A stretch of DNA of 50,893 bases from Candidatus Methylomirabilota bacterium (GTDB lineage: Bacteria > Methylomirabilota > Methylomirabilia > Rokubacteriales > CSP1-6). The first letter of the stretch is position 1; the number at the start of each line of letters is the position of its first letter. Where the stretch lies: assembly GCA_036001065.1 (NCBI GenBank), contig DASYUQ010000087.1:1-50893 (forward strand), in the 5' to 3' direction. The position numbers were made by a program, and so were the translations under genes. Below the pieces are notes generated by a model, which was not told where the DNA came from, made no database searches, and worked only from the letters and a program-made list of their open reading frames with translations. Below are positions 23,519 through 34,461 of the stretch, piece after piece.

Positions 23519-23608
23519 CTAGTGCCGTTCCAACTTGTTGATACTAAATCTGTCCACGAACGACGTACACGGTGCCTTCCTAGGCGCGAATAGTTGGAAC
23601 GGCACTAG
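23519..23608. mobile_element. 90-bp element with perfect 17-bp terminal inverted repeats (MITE-like)
   Basis: The left end CTAGTGCCGTTCCAACT (23519-23535) is the exact reverse complement of the right end (23592-23608). The 56 bases between are AT-richer than the surroundings and hold no open frame. The right end abuts the broken PIN-domain sequence. Size and structure fit a miniature inverted-repeat element or a short palindromic insertion. No second copy was noticed in this window. Confidence 0.6.
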
Positions 23609-23771
23609 CCGACCCGAAGGACGTGCCGATTCTCGCTGCGGCCATCGGGGCCGGCAGTCGGCTCCTCGTCACCCATAACGTCAGGCACGTCCGGTCGGGT
23701 GAGGGTGTCCGCGTCGTGCGACCTCGCTCATCGAGGAGGCGCGCGCGTGGATGGCGGCGTTTGGCCGGTAA
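23608..23771 (+). pseudogene. remnant: C-terminal part of a PIN-domain toxin (frameshifted)
   Basis: The frame reads ADPKDVPILAAAIGAGSRLLVTH...VRVVRP. After a one-base slip near 23722 it continues SLIEEARAWMAAFGR and stops at 23771. This is the typical C-terminal half of a VapC-like PIN nuclease (DPKDVPILAAA, a VTHN-type strand, then the terminal helix). The N-terminal half is absent; the 90-bp inverted-repeat element lies where it should be. No antitoxin gene is visible. Confidence 0.6.
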
Positions 23772-24201
23772 CCTTAGGATTGGCCTGGCGACTCTCATCT
23801 TGACCGGATGCGCAGCGAAGGGGACTCCTGGGATTCTCTCGTATTATGGAGACTTTTTCTTCATGGGGCAGCGGAGGACCGTCGGCGACGTACCCCATAG
23901 CGGCGTAGATTTTGACGGGCGGGTTGGTAGTCCAGTTCTTGCCGCAATAGATGGGTACGTGACGCGATTCTCCAACGAGGGATGCGGCCAAGGACTCATC
24001 GAACGCGTCCCAGCATTCGGATATGAGCTCGTCTACTGTCACTTCTCTGAATACACTCGGACGGAGTCAGAGGTGAACCGGTCGGTCAAACGAGGAGAAG
24101 TGATCGGGTATATCGGCACCACCGGCTACACCTTTGGCGTCTTAAAGGGTAGGAGTGCTGCCATGGCGAAATGCGATGCGTCACCAGGGCGTCACGAGTG
24201 A
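23761..24201 (+). CDS. truncated M23-type peptidase lipoprotein
   Basis: From a TTG at 23761 the frame gives 146 residues. A lipoprotein signal (RIGLATLILTGC, lipobox LTGC) is followed by a LytM/M23 fold segment with HSGVDFDG (first zinc ligands), a YCHFSEYTRT strand and GEVIGYIGTTGY. The protein then ends in unrelated sequence and lacks the terminal HxH that completes the M23 zinc site. It is probably an inactive or decaying gene. The start is uncertain; the open frame reaches further upstream through the PIN remnant, but that part is not likely to belong to it. Confidence 0.5.
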   Translation: MAGNLRIGLATLILTGCAAKGTPGILSYYGDFFFMGQRRTVGDVPHSGVDFDGRVGSPVLAAIDGYVTRFSNEGCGQGLIERVPAFGYELVYCHFSEYTRTESEVNRSVKRGEVIGYIGTTGYTFGVLKGRSAAMAKCDASPGRHE

Positions 24202-24234
24202 CGCAGGTCCGGCTTGCAAGTTCCCATCCTGCAA

Positions 24235-27009
<2,775 letters not shown>

Positions 27010-27105
27010 GACCAGTCCCCATTATACAGGGGCGGAACTCGACCCTTCGCGCTTCGGCCCCGCTAGCGGTCCGCCGGCGAATAGCACGAGGGCTGCGCCA
27101 TCGCT

Positions 27106-27172
27106 CGCCGTTTCGAGCGCCGGCTCCGCCGGCGCAATCCTTCCTGGGGGAGGCTTGGAAGGGGGCCGTCGC
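27106..27172. repeat. GC-rich intergenic repeat, copy B
   Basis: Read on the minus strand this matches copy A near 10 kb: CCCCCTTCC, AAGCCTCCCCCAGG, GGATTGCGCCGGC, then GCGCTCGAA. The core GCGCCGGC-GGA-GCCGGCGC is a perfect 8-bp stem with a 3-base loop. It lies between recN and secA. Confidence 0.6.
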
Positions 27173-27189
27173 GGCCCTCTCCCACTGTG

Positions 27190-28857
27190 CTAGCGCCCGG
27201 CCAGCAGCTCCCGGGCGTGGCGGCGCGCGGTGTCGGAGGGCGCGGCGCCGCCGAGCATTCGCGCAACCTCTTCGACCCGCGCGGCGCCCTCGAGCACGGT
27301 GACCGCCGCGCGCGTTCGCCGGCCGCTCACGCCCTTGACCACCAGGAGATGATGCTGCGCTCTGGCCGCGATCTGCGGCAGGTGCGTCACACACAGCACC
27401 TGGCGCCCGGCCGCCGCGGCCGCGAGCTTGTCGGCGACGACGCTGGCGACGTGGCCTCCGATGCCCGCGTCCACCTCGTCGAAGACCATCGTGGGAATGC
27501 GGTCGGCGGCGGCCAGAACCGCCTGCACCGCCAGCATCGTCCGCGACAGCTCGCCGCCCGAGCCGATCCGCGCCAGCGGCCGCAACTCCTCGCCGGGGTT
27601 CGCCGAGAAGCGGAGCTCGACGCGGTCGAGCCCGCGGGCGGTCACGTCGTCAGGCCCGGCGGGGTCGATCACGATCTCCAAGCGGGCGCGCTCCATGCCC
27701 AGCGCTCGGACCTCCCGCTGAATCAGGGGGGCCAGGCGCGCGCCGGCGGCCCGCCGGGCCTCGGAGAGCGCGCCGGCGCGCGCGAGCAGCTCGCTCCTGA
27801 GCTCGGCCACGCGCCGCTCCTCGGCGGCGAGAATCTCCTCGTGATGCTCCAGACGCTCGAGCTCGTGGGCCGCGGCCTCCCGGAAGGCCAGCATCGCGTC
27901 CTCGGTGTCGCCGTACTTGCGCCTCAGCCGGGTCAGCGCGTCCAGGCGGTCGTCGATCGTCTCCAGCCGCCCCGGCTCGGCGTCCACGCTCGCGCGCAGC
28001 GCGCGAATGGCGACCAGCGCGTCCTCGACCTGGGCCGCAGCCGCCTCCAGCAGCTCGGCCGGCGTCGCAAACCCGGGGTCGAGCCGGCCGAGATCCCGGA
28101 AGAGCCGGGCGGCCCGCGTCAGCCGGCTGGCCGCGGCATCCTGGTCGTCGACGAGCAGGGCGGACGCCTCGGCCAGCCCCTTGGCCAGCCGCTCGGAGTG
28201 CTGCAGCCGCTTCCGCTCGGCGCGCAGCTCTTCTTCCTCGCCGGGGCGGAGGCGCGCGGCGTCCAGCTCGGAGACCTGAAAGCGCAGGAGGTCCTGGCGC
28301 TGCGCCCGGTCGCGCTCGGCGGCGCGCATCCGCTCGACCTCTTCGCAGGCGGCCCGGTACTTCGCGAAGAGCCGGGCCACCTGCTCGCGCAGCCCCTCGG
28401 CACCGGCGAACCGGTCGAGCAGCTCGAGCTGGCGCGCCGGCTCGAGGAGCCTCTGGTGCTCGTGCTGGCCGTGAACCTCCACCAGGTGATCACCCAGCCG
28501 CTCGAGGAGCCCCACCGTCACCGGCGAATCGTTGACGAAGGCGCGGTGCCGGCCGGAACGCGCCAGCTCGCGCCGGATGACGAGTTGATCGTCCTCGGTC
28601 GCGAGCCCCGCCTCCTCGAGCCCGGCGGCCACCGCGCAATTGCCCTCCACGTCGAAGACCGCCTCGACGGTCGCCGTCTCGGCGTCGGTCCGGATGACGT
28701 CGGACTGGGCCCGCGCTCCCCGGATCAGGAGGAGGGCGTCGATGAGGATCGACTTGCCGGCGCCGGTCTCGCCCGTGAGGACGTTCAGGCCGGACGCGAA
28801 GGGGACGGTGACGGTTTCGATGACGGCGAAGTTCCGGATGCGGAGCTCGCGCAGCAT
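27190..28857 (-). CDS. recN: DNA repair protein RecN
   Basis: SMC-like ATPase of 555 residues that acts early in double-strand break repair. The N-terminal head has MLRELRIRNFAVIE and Walker A GETGAGKSILIDAL. Long coiled coils fill about 160-370. The C-terminal head has GSGGELSRTMLAV and the Walker B stretch VFDEVDAGIGG, followed by CVTHLPQIAARA. Length and motifs are standard. A 133-bp gap separates it from nadK, which reads in the same direction. Confidence 0.95.
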   Translation of the reverse strand: MLRELRIRNFAVIETVTVPFASGLNVLTGETGAGKSILIDALLLIRGARAQSDVIRTDAETATVEAVFDVEGNCAVAAGLEEAGLATEDDQLVIRRELARSGRHRAFVNDSPVTVGLLERLGDHLVEVHGQHEHQRLLEPARQLELLDRFAGAEGLREQVARLFAKYRAACEEVERMRAAERDRAQRQDLLRFQVSELDAARLRPGEEEELRAERKRLQHSERLAKGLAEASALLVDDQDAAASRLTRAARLFRDLGRLDPGFATPAELLEAAAAQVEDALVAIRALRASVDAEPGRLETIDDRLDALTRLRRKYGDTEDAMLAFREAAAHELERLEHHEEILAAEERRVAELRSELLARAGALSEARRAAGARLAPLIQREVRALGMERARLEIVIDPAGPDDVTARGLDRVELRFSANPGEELRPLARIGSGGELSRTMLAVQAVLAAADRIPTMVFDEVDAGIGGHVASVVADKLAAAAAGRQVLCVTHLPQIAARAQHHLLVVKGVSGRRTRAAVTVLEGAARVEEVARMLGGAAPSDTARRHARELLAGR

Positions 28858-28990
28858 GCTGCCCGGATGATGCTAGATCAGGCGCGGGCGCTCAAGCCGT
28901 ATCTGCTGGAACACGCGGGGACCGGAACCGGGCAGCCCTCGTCGACCACGCCAGCACCTCCGCTCCCCTGCGAGCTTCAGCGGATGCGGT

Positions 28991-29848
28991 TCAGCGTTCT
29001 CCCCATTTCAATTTGGTGCGGAGGACGGAGAAGAAATGCTTCTGCGGGAAGCGGACGAGGCGGATCCGGGAAGCGGCCCGCTGCACCTCGACGGTGTCGC
29101 GCTCCCGGAGCCCCACCCCCACCTGCCCGTCGATGGTGAGCATGACCTCCTGATTGCTGAGCAGCGTCACCTCGATGCGCTGGGTCCCGGGCAGCACGAC
29201 CGGCCGCGCGGTCAGCGTGTGCGAGCAGATCGGCGTGAGGACCACGGCGTCCATGGTCGGAAACAGGATGGGGCCGCCCGCGGAGAGCGAGTAGGCGGTG
29301 GAGCCCGTCGGCGTCGCGATGATCAGCCCGTCGGCCCGGTACGCCGTCGCCGACTGTCCCTCCACCGACACGCTCAGATCGATGATCCGGCTCATCGCGG
29401 ACTTCATGATCACGACGTCGTTGAGGGCCAGGAGCTCGCTCACCGATCGCTCGCTCCGGCGCACCCGGGCGGCGAGCATCATCCGCTCCTCGATGACCAT
29501 CTGTCCCTGGAGGAAGGCCTCCAGCGCCGGGATCATCTCATCCAGCGTCGTCGCGGTCAGGAAGCCGAGCCCGCCGAGATTGACCCCGAGGAGCGGGATG
29601 CCCAGGTCGCCGACCGCGCGGGCCACCGCCAGCAGCGTCCCGTCGCCCCCCAGGACGATGAGGAAGTCCACTTGACCGGGCAGGTCCGTCCGGCTCGCCT
29701 GGGAAACCGCGGCATCGGGGGCGAGAGTGGCCGTCTCCTTCTCGAGCAGGACTGTCAGGCCTCGCGCTCCCAACCACTCGATCAGCCGCCGAACGACCGC
29801 GCGCGCCTCGCCGGCGTCCGGCTTGGCGACGATGCCGACTTTTTTCAT
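28991..29848 (-). CDS. nadK: NAD kinase
   Basis: Phosphorylates NAD to NADP. The 285 residues include the GGDGT motif in LIVLGGDGTLLAVA, NLGGLGFLT, the NE/D motif as ALNDVVI, and the Gly-rich DGLIIATPTGSTAYSLSAGGP. The start MKKVGIVAKPD is typical. Neighbours recN and tlyA on the same strand form the common tlyA-nadK-recN order seen in many bacteria, though here a repeat-filled gap of 188 bp lies between nadK and tlyA. Confidence 0.94.
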   Translation of the reverse strand: MKKVGIVAKPDAGEARAVVRRLIEWLGARGLTVLLEKETATLAPDAAVSQASRTDLPGQVDFLIVLGGDGTLLAVARAVGDLGIPLLGVNLGGLGFLTATTLDEMIPALEAFLQGQMVIEERMMLAARVRRSERSVSELLALNDVVIMKSAMSRIIDLSVSVEGQSATAYRADGLIIATPTGSTAYSLSAGGPILFPTMDAVVLTPICSHTLTARPVVLPGTQRIEVTLLSNQEVMLTIDGQVGVGLRERDTVEVQRAASRIRLVRFPQKHFFSVLRTKLKWGER

Positions 29849-29851
29849 AGG

Positions 29852-30034
29852 CTCGCCTCGGACGGGCGGGGCTCCCTAGATTCGCTCGCCTCGGGCGCAG
29901 GGGCCCCAGCCCCTGGCCGCCCTGCGGCTCGCCCAGCGGCCCGCCGACGTCCTGCGGCTCGCACTGCCATCTTCATCGGCTCGCCTCGGACGCGGGGGCC
30001 CCAGCCCCCGGCCGTCCTGCGGCTCGCACTGCCG
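29852..30034. repeat. tandem imperfect repeats between nadK and tlyA
   Basis: The unit CTCGCCTCGG-CGC-GGGGCCCCAGCCCC-GGCCG..CTGCGGCTCGC occurs at about 29885 and again at about 29980, with a partial copy at about 29854. GGGGCCCCAGCCCC is self-complementary in part. No open frame with coding character crosses it. The family is unlike the REP-type copies A-C. Confidence 0.6.
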
Positions 30035-30036
30035 GT

Positions 30037-30828
30037 TCACGCAAGCGCCTCGACACTGCGGCTGATCATCGTCTCGATGTTGGCGGCGGTACGGCCGTGC
30101 GTGCAGAGATGGAGGAAGAACTCGCGGTTACCCTTGGGACCGCGCAGGGGCGAGGCGGTCACCCCGAGCACATGCCAGCCCCGCAGCACCGAGTACCGAG
30201 CCAGCCGGCCCACCACCTGCCGGTGCAGCGCGGGGTCGCGTACGACACCGCCCTTGCCCACCAGTTCACGCCCGACCTCGAACTGTGGCTTGACCAGGGT
30301 GATCACGTCGGCCCGGGGCGACAGGACCCCGAAGGCGGCCGGCAGGACCTTCTCCAGGGAGATGAAGGCCACGTCGATCACGGCCAGCGATGGGTGCTCG
30401 GGGAAGATCCGGGGGTCGAGCGCGCGGGCGTTGGTCTGCTCCATCACCACCACGCGCGGATCCCGCCGGAGGCGTGCGTCGAGCTGCCCGGTGCCGACGT
30501 CCACGGCGTAGACACGGGCGGCCCCGCGCTGCAGCAGACAGTCGGTGAATCCGCCCGTGGAGGCCCCGACGTCGATGCAGATCCGGCCCACCACGGGGAC
30601 GTTGAAGTGGTCGAGCGCGTGGACGAGCTTCTCGCCGCCACGGCTGACGTAGGGGGAGCGCCCGCGCAGCTCGAGCTCTACCTCCAGCGAGACCAGGGCC
30701 CCGGCCTTGTCTACCCGCTCGCCGTCGACGAAAACGTCCCCGGCGAGGATCAGCTTGGTCGCCTTCTCACGGCTCTCGACGAGCCCCCGCTCCACCAGCA
30801 GTCGGTCGATTCGAATTCGCGTCGCCAT
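30037..30828 (-). CDS. tlyA: TlyA family 23S/16S rRNA 2'-O-methyltransferase
   Basis: A 263-residue protein with an N-terminal S4 RNA-binding domain (IRIDRLLVERGLVESREKA to about 65) and an FtsJ-like methyltransferase with the SAM loop CIDVGASTGGFTDCLL and YAVDVGTGQLDARL. TlyA homologues methylate ribose in 16S and 23S rRNA; some were first described as haemolysins. The start at 30828 gives the normal N-terminus. It lies 9 bp from the rhomboid gene upstream on the same strand. Confidence 0.9.
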   Translation of the reverse strand: MATRIRIDRLLVERGLVESREKATKLILAGDVFVDGERVDKAGALVSLEVELELRGRSPYVSRGGEKLVHALDHFNVPVVGRICIDVGASTGGFTDCLLQRGAARVYAVDVGTGQLDARLRRDPRVVVMEQTNARALDPRIFPEHPSLAVIDVAFISLEKVLPAAFGVLSPRADVITLVKPQFEVGRELVGKGGVVRDPALHRQVVGRLARYSVLRGWHVLGVTASPLRGPKGNREFFLHLCTHGRTAANIETMISRSVEALA

Positions 30829-30837
30829 AGCCCCCGA

Positions 30838-31548
30838 TTATAGGCGAGTCGGCCGCCAGAGCCGGAGCAGAAAGACGACAGCCATCCCCGCCAGGAAGCC
30901 CCCGATGTGGGCGAACCACGCCACCCCGCCGCCGGCCTCGGGACCGGCCAGGCTGACCGTGAGAATCCCGTTCAGGAACTGCACGACGATCCAGAACCCC
31001 AGGACGATGACGGCGGGGATGTGGACGAACCGGATGAAGAAGCCGAAGGTGATCAGCGTCAGCACCCGCGCGTACGGGAAGAGCAGCAGATACGCGCCCA
31101 GCACCCCGGAGATGGCGCCGCTGGCCCCCACCATGGGGATCTTCGACGCGGGGTTCATGACGGTCTGGGCCAGCGCCGCGGCCACGCCGCAGAAGAGATA
31201 GAAGAGGAGGAAGCGCCCGTGTCCCAGCGTGTCCTCCACGTTGTTGCCGAAGATCCACAGGTAGAGCATGTTGCCGGCGATGTGGAAGAGACCGCCGTGG
31301 AGGAACATCGACGTGAAGATCGTCAGGGCCGGGTGCGGGAACTCGGCCGGCGCCCGGCAGGCGCCGGTGAGCCGGCAGGGGATGGCGCCGAACTCGAAGA
31401 CGAGCTCCTGCGCCGCCTGGAGCGCGCGAGGATCACCGCTCATCTCGAGCGACGCCTGGTAGAGGAACGCCACGACGTTGGCGGCGATCAGGCCCACCGT
31501 CATGAACGGCACCGTCCGGCTCGGGACGTCGTCCTTGAGCGGCAGCAT
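30838..31548 (-). CDS. rhomboid family intramembrane serine protease
   Basis: A 236-residue membrane protein with six to seven helices. The rhomboid landmarks are FTSMFLHGGLFHIAGNMLYL (helix 2), the catalytic Ser in VGASGAISGVLGAY (GASG, helix 4) and the catalytic His in WFAHIGGFLAGM (helix 6). The frame extends 39 codons further upstream, but MLPLKDDVPSRT is the usual start and overlaps the M16 gene stop as TGATG. Substrates are unknown. Confidence 0.9.
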   Translation of the reverse strand: MLPLKDDVPSRTVPFMTVGLIAANVVAFLYQASLEMSGDPRALQAAQELVFEFGAIPCRLTGACRAPAEFPHPALTIFTSMFLHGGLFHIAGNMLYLWIFGNNVEDTLGHGRFLLFYLFCGVAAALAQTVMNPASKIPMVGASGAISGVLGAYLLLFPYARVLTLITFGFFIRFVHIPAVIVLGFWIVVQFLNGILTVSLAGPEAGGGVAWFAHIGGFLAGMAVVFLLRLWRPTRL

Positions 31549-32846
31549 CAGCGAGGCTCCAGCACAACCGTGGTGGGCCGCCTGAGATACCGCCCCGCGA
31601 CCGCCCTGACATCCGCGGCGGTCACCGTCTCCACCGCGCGCGCGTAGCGCTCGGGGAAGTCCCACCCCGCCCCGACAATCTCGAAGAAGGCCAGATACCA
31701 GGCGTGGCGCGCGCTGGTCCGGCGGTCCATGGCGAGGCCGCCCAATACGCGCGCCTTGGCGCGGGCGACCTCCTCCTCGCCGACGCCCTCCAGGGGGATC
31801 CGTTCCAGTTCCCGCAGCATGCCCGCCTCCGCCGCCGGGATATTCTCGCGGGCGGTGCCCATGTAGGCCACGAGGAACCCCGGCCCGGCCCGCGGCGGGC
31901 TCAGCGCCGTGACCTGATACGCGAGGCCGCGATTGTCCCTCAGCTCGACGAAGAGCCGGCCCGACATGCCGCCGCCGAGCAGCGCCGCCAGCACCTTGAC
32001 GGCGGGATAATCCGGCTCGCCGAGCCCGGGCGCGAGGTAACCGACGAGGATCTGCGCCTGCTGCGCCGGCCTCTCCAGCACGCGCCGCGCCCCCGTGGGC
32101 GCCGGCGCGGGTGCAGCGTCGAGGCGGGGCTCGGCGACGACCCGCAGCCCTCCGAAGAGCTGCTCGGCCGCCCGCTTCACCCGGTCCCGCTCGATACGCC
32201 CACTGACGGCAAGCACGAGCCGGTCGGGTCGATAGATGGACCGGTGGTGAGTCAGGAGGTCCTCGCGCCCGAGCCCCGCCACGCTGTCGCGACGCCCCAG
32301 GCTCCTGAGCCCGTAGGGGTGCGGTCCATAGAGCTCGCGCAAGAGCGAATCGAAGGCGAGCGGAAATGGGTTGTCCTCGCGGGTCTGGATCTGGCTCAGG
32401 ATCAGCCGGCGCTCCTTCTCCACCTCGTCCGCCGGCAGGGTCGGCGTGAGCGCGACCTCGGCGACCAGGCCGAGCAGCGCCTCCCAGTGGCGGGCCAGCG
32501 CGCTACCGCGGACCTCCGCGTACTCGACCTCGCCGGAGGCGTCCAGGTTGCCGCCGAGCCTTTCGGCCGCCTCCACGAGCTGCTCTCCGGTCCGTCGACC
32601 CGTGCCGCGCAGCATCGCACGATGCAGGAAATTCGTGATTCCGGCGGTCTCCGCGGTCTCGAAGCGCGAGCCGGCTCGCACCTGGAGCGACACGGCCACC
32701 ACGCCGGCATCGCCGCTCTCGCGCACGAGCACGGGCATGCGGTTGGGGAGCACGTAGCGGGTCACGCCGGCGGGCTGGGCCTCTGCGATGGTCGGCAACG
32801 CCAGCGCCAGCGCGAGCCCGAAACCCAGCGCGCGCCGACCCCTCAT
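31548..32846 (-). CDS. M16 family peptidase-like protein, catalytically inactive subunit
   Basis: A 432-residue M16 fold with a signal peptide (LGFGLALALALPTIAEAQ). The zinc motif HxxEH is lost: the aligned region reads ITNFLHRAMLRGT instead of xxHxLEHMLFKGT. The substrate-binding R/Y region GGGMSGRLFVELRDNRGLAYQV is kept. This is the known arrangement in bacterial M16 heterodimers, where an inactive subunit supplies substrate-binding residues. The start overlaps the upstream active M16 gene by 4 bases, which supports a 1:1 complex in the periplasm. Confidence 0.88.
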   Translation of the reverse strand: MRGRRALGFGLALALALPTIAEAQPAGVTRYVLPNRMPVLVRESGDAGVVAVSLQVRAGSRFETAETAGITNFLHRAMLRGTGRRTGEQLVEAAERLGGNLDASGEVEYAEVRGSALARHWEALLGLVAEVALTPTLPADEVEKERRLILSQIQTREDNPFPLAFDSLLRELYGPHPYGLRSLGRRDSVAGLGREDLLTHHRSIYRPDRLVLAVSGRIERDRVKRAAEQLFGGLRVVAEPRLDAAPAPAPTGARRVLERPAQQAQILVGYLAPGLGEPDYPAVKVLAALLGGGMSGRLFVELRDNRGLAYQVTALSPPRAGPGFLVAYMGTARENIPAAEAGMLRELERIPLEGVGEEEVARAKARVLGGLAMDRRTSARHAWYLAFFEIVGAGWDFPERYARAVETVTAADVRAVAGRYLRRPTTVVLEPR

Positions 32847-34174
32847 CGAGGGCCGCTCGGTACGAACACGACCCTGGCGAAGCGCTCCGGATCGAGGTAG
32901 CGGCGCGCCGCCGCGTGGATCTGTTCGCGCGTCACCGAGCGCAGGCGGTCGGTATAGGCCAGCTCCTCTTCCAGGCGCCAGGTGGTCTCGGCGTGGCCCA
33001 GCACGAAGGCCCGCCCCTCGGCGGTCTCCGCCCGAAACTCCCGCCGAGCCTCTTCGGTCGTGAGGGCCCGCTCCACCTCCGCCCGCCCGACCCCGCTGTC
33101 GCGGAGGCGGCGGATCTCCTTCAGGATCTCGGCTTCGGCCCGCGAGAGGTTGGCCGGATCGAGCTGCGCGTTGAGCGTGACGACGCCGGCGCCTTCCAGC
33201 GCCGCGTAGCCCGTCGAGATGGTATTGACGAGCCCGAGCCGCTCACGCACCGTTCGCGTCAGTCGTGACGACCGGCTCTGCCCCAGGATGGCGACGAGGA
33301 GATCGACCGCCGGCGTGTCGGCGTGATCGAGCCGGGGGGCGGGCCAGGCCAGCCCCAGATAGGCGTACGTCCCCGGACGTACCAGCTCGACGTTCTTCGG
33401 GCGCGCCCCGGCTACCGACGACACCGGAAGGCGCCCGACACCGCTGCGGGGCAGGCGCCCGAACGTCCGCGCCGCGGCTTCCAGGACTTCCGGCGGACTC
33501 ACCGCGCCCACGACGACAAGGGTGAACGATTCCGGCACGTAGTGGTGCCGGTAGAAGCGCATGAGCTGGTCGCGGGTCAGCGCGCGGATCAGGTCGGCTC
33601 GGCCGATCACGGGCCGCCCGTACGGGTGGCCGTCGAAGAGGGCCTCGTAAAGCTGCCGGAAGAGGAAGCGCATCGGCGCGTCCTCGCCCAGGCGCATCTC
33701 CTCCAGTACGACGCGCTTCTCGCGCCCGAGCGGGCCGTCGTCGAGGCTGGCGTTCACGCTGACGTCGGCCAGAATGTCGATCCCGACGAGCGCGCGGCGC
33801 GCGGGCAGCAGCAAGTGGTAGTACGTGTAGTCGAGCGACGTCCCCGCGTTCATGCGGCCGCCGACGCCTTCCACCTCACGGTCGATGAAGCCGCCGGGCC
33901 GGGTCGTGGTGCCTTTGAACAGCATGTGCTCGAGGTAGTGCGCGAGCCCCAGCTCCGACGCCGTCTCGTCCCGTCCACCCGCCTGGACCCAGAGCTGCAG
34001 CGCCACCACGTCGCTGGCCTCATGCCGCTCCACCACGACGCGAACGCCGTTGGGCAAGACGTGGCGAGTGGGGCTGGCGGGTGCGCGGGCGACCGGGGTC
34101 GAACGACCGACCGCACATGCGCTGAAGACCAGGAGGACGAGCAACGCAAACGCGATGCGCGTCAGCCGAAGCAT
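32843..34174 (-). CDS. M16 family zinc peptidase, active subunit (lipoprotein)
   Basis: A 443-residue peptidase with intact zinc site LAHYLEHMLFKGT and the downstream glutamate in KRVVLEEMRLGE. The true start is the ATG at 34174: the next residues are a lipoprotein signal ending in VFSAC, so the mature protein would be lipid-anchored. An upstream in-frame ATG at 34333 gives a non-signal extension and is rejected. With the inactive partner it would form a clam-shell protease degrading peptides in the periplasm. It is transcribed divergently from the repeat protein gene. Confidence 0.88.
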   Translation of the reverse strand: MLRLTRIAFALLVLLVFSACAVGRSTPVARAPASPTRHVLPNGVRVVVERHEASDVVALQLWVQAGGRDETASELGLAHYLEHMLFKGTTTRPGGFIDREVEGVGGRMNAGTSLDYTYYHLLLPARRALVGIDILADVSVNASLDDGPLGREKRVVLEEMRLGEDAPMRFLFRQLYEALFDGHPYGRPVIGRADLIRALTRDQLMRFYRHHYVPESFTLVVVGAVSPPEVLEAAARTFGRLPRSGVGRLPVSSVAGARPKNVELVRPGTYAYLGLAWPAPRLDHADTPAVDLLVAILGQSRSSRLTRTVRERLGLVNTISTGYAALEGAGVVTLNAQLDPANLSRAEAEILKEIRRLRDSGVGRAEVERALTTEEARREFRAETAEGRAFVLGHAETTWRLEEELAYTDRLRSVTREQIHAAARRYLDPERFARVVFVPSGPR

Positions 34175-34313
34175 GAGGGTCCCAAGCCTACCACAGCAGG
34201 CAGGCAGAATGCCGGACGGGGGCGCGCGGCCTGGCCGGGCACAACGCCAGTCTCCCGTTCGTCCGGTCCTCGTAAGTATGTGAAAATCAATCCGCTCGCC
34301 GAATTGTGATCCC

Positions 34314-34328
34314 TGGCACCGCGCTTGC
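34314..34328 (+). promoter_or_regulatory. sigma-54-type promoter (-24/-12)
   Basis: TGGCAC-CGCGC-TTGC matches the sigma-54 consensus TGGCAC-N5-TTGC exactly, with the right 5-base spacing. It points at the repeat protein gene, with a predicted start about 34340 and a leader of about 120 bases. I did not identify an enhancer-binding site. Confidence 0.55.
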
Positions 34329-34461
34329 CTCATAGGGGGCCGAGCAGCACGGTCGCGCCGTGCGTACGACTCGACGGCGAAGGGGGTGGGACGGCCCGGA
34401 AGCGGCGGTTCGGAGTCGACGAAGCGAGGTCATACCAAATCCCGAAAGAAATGGGGAGATG

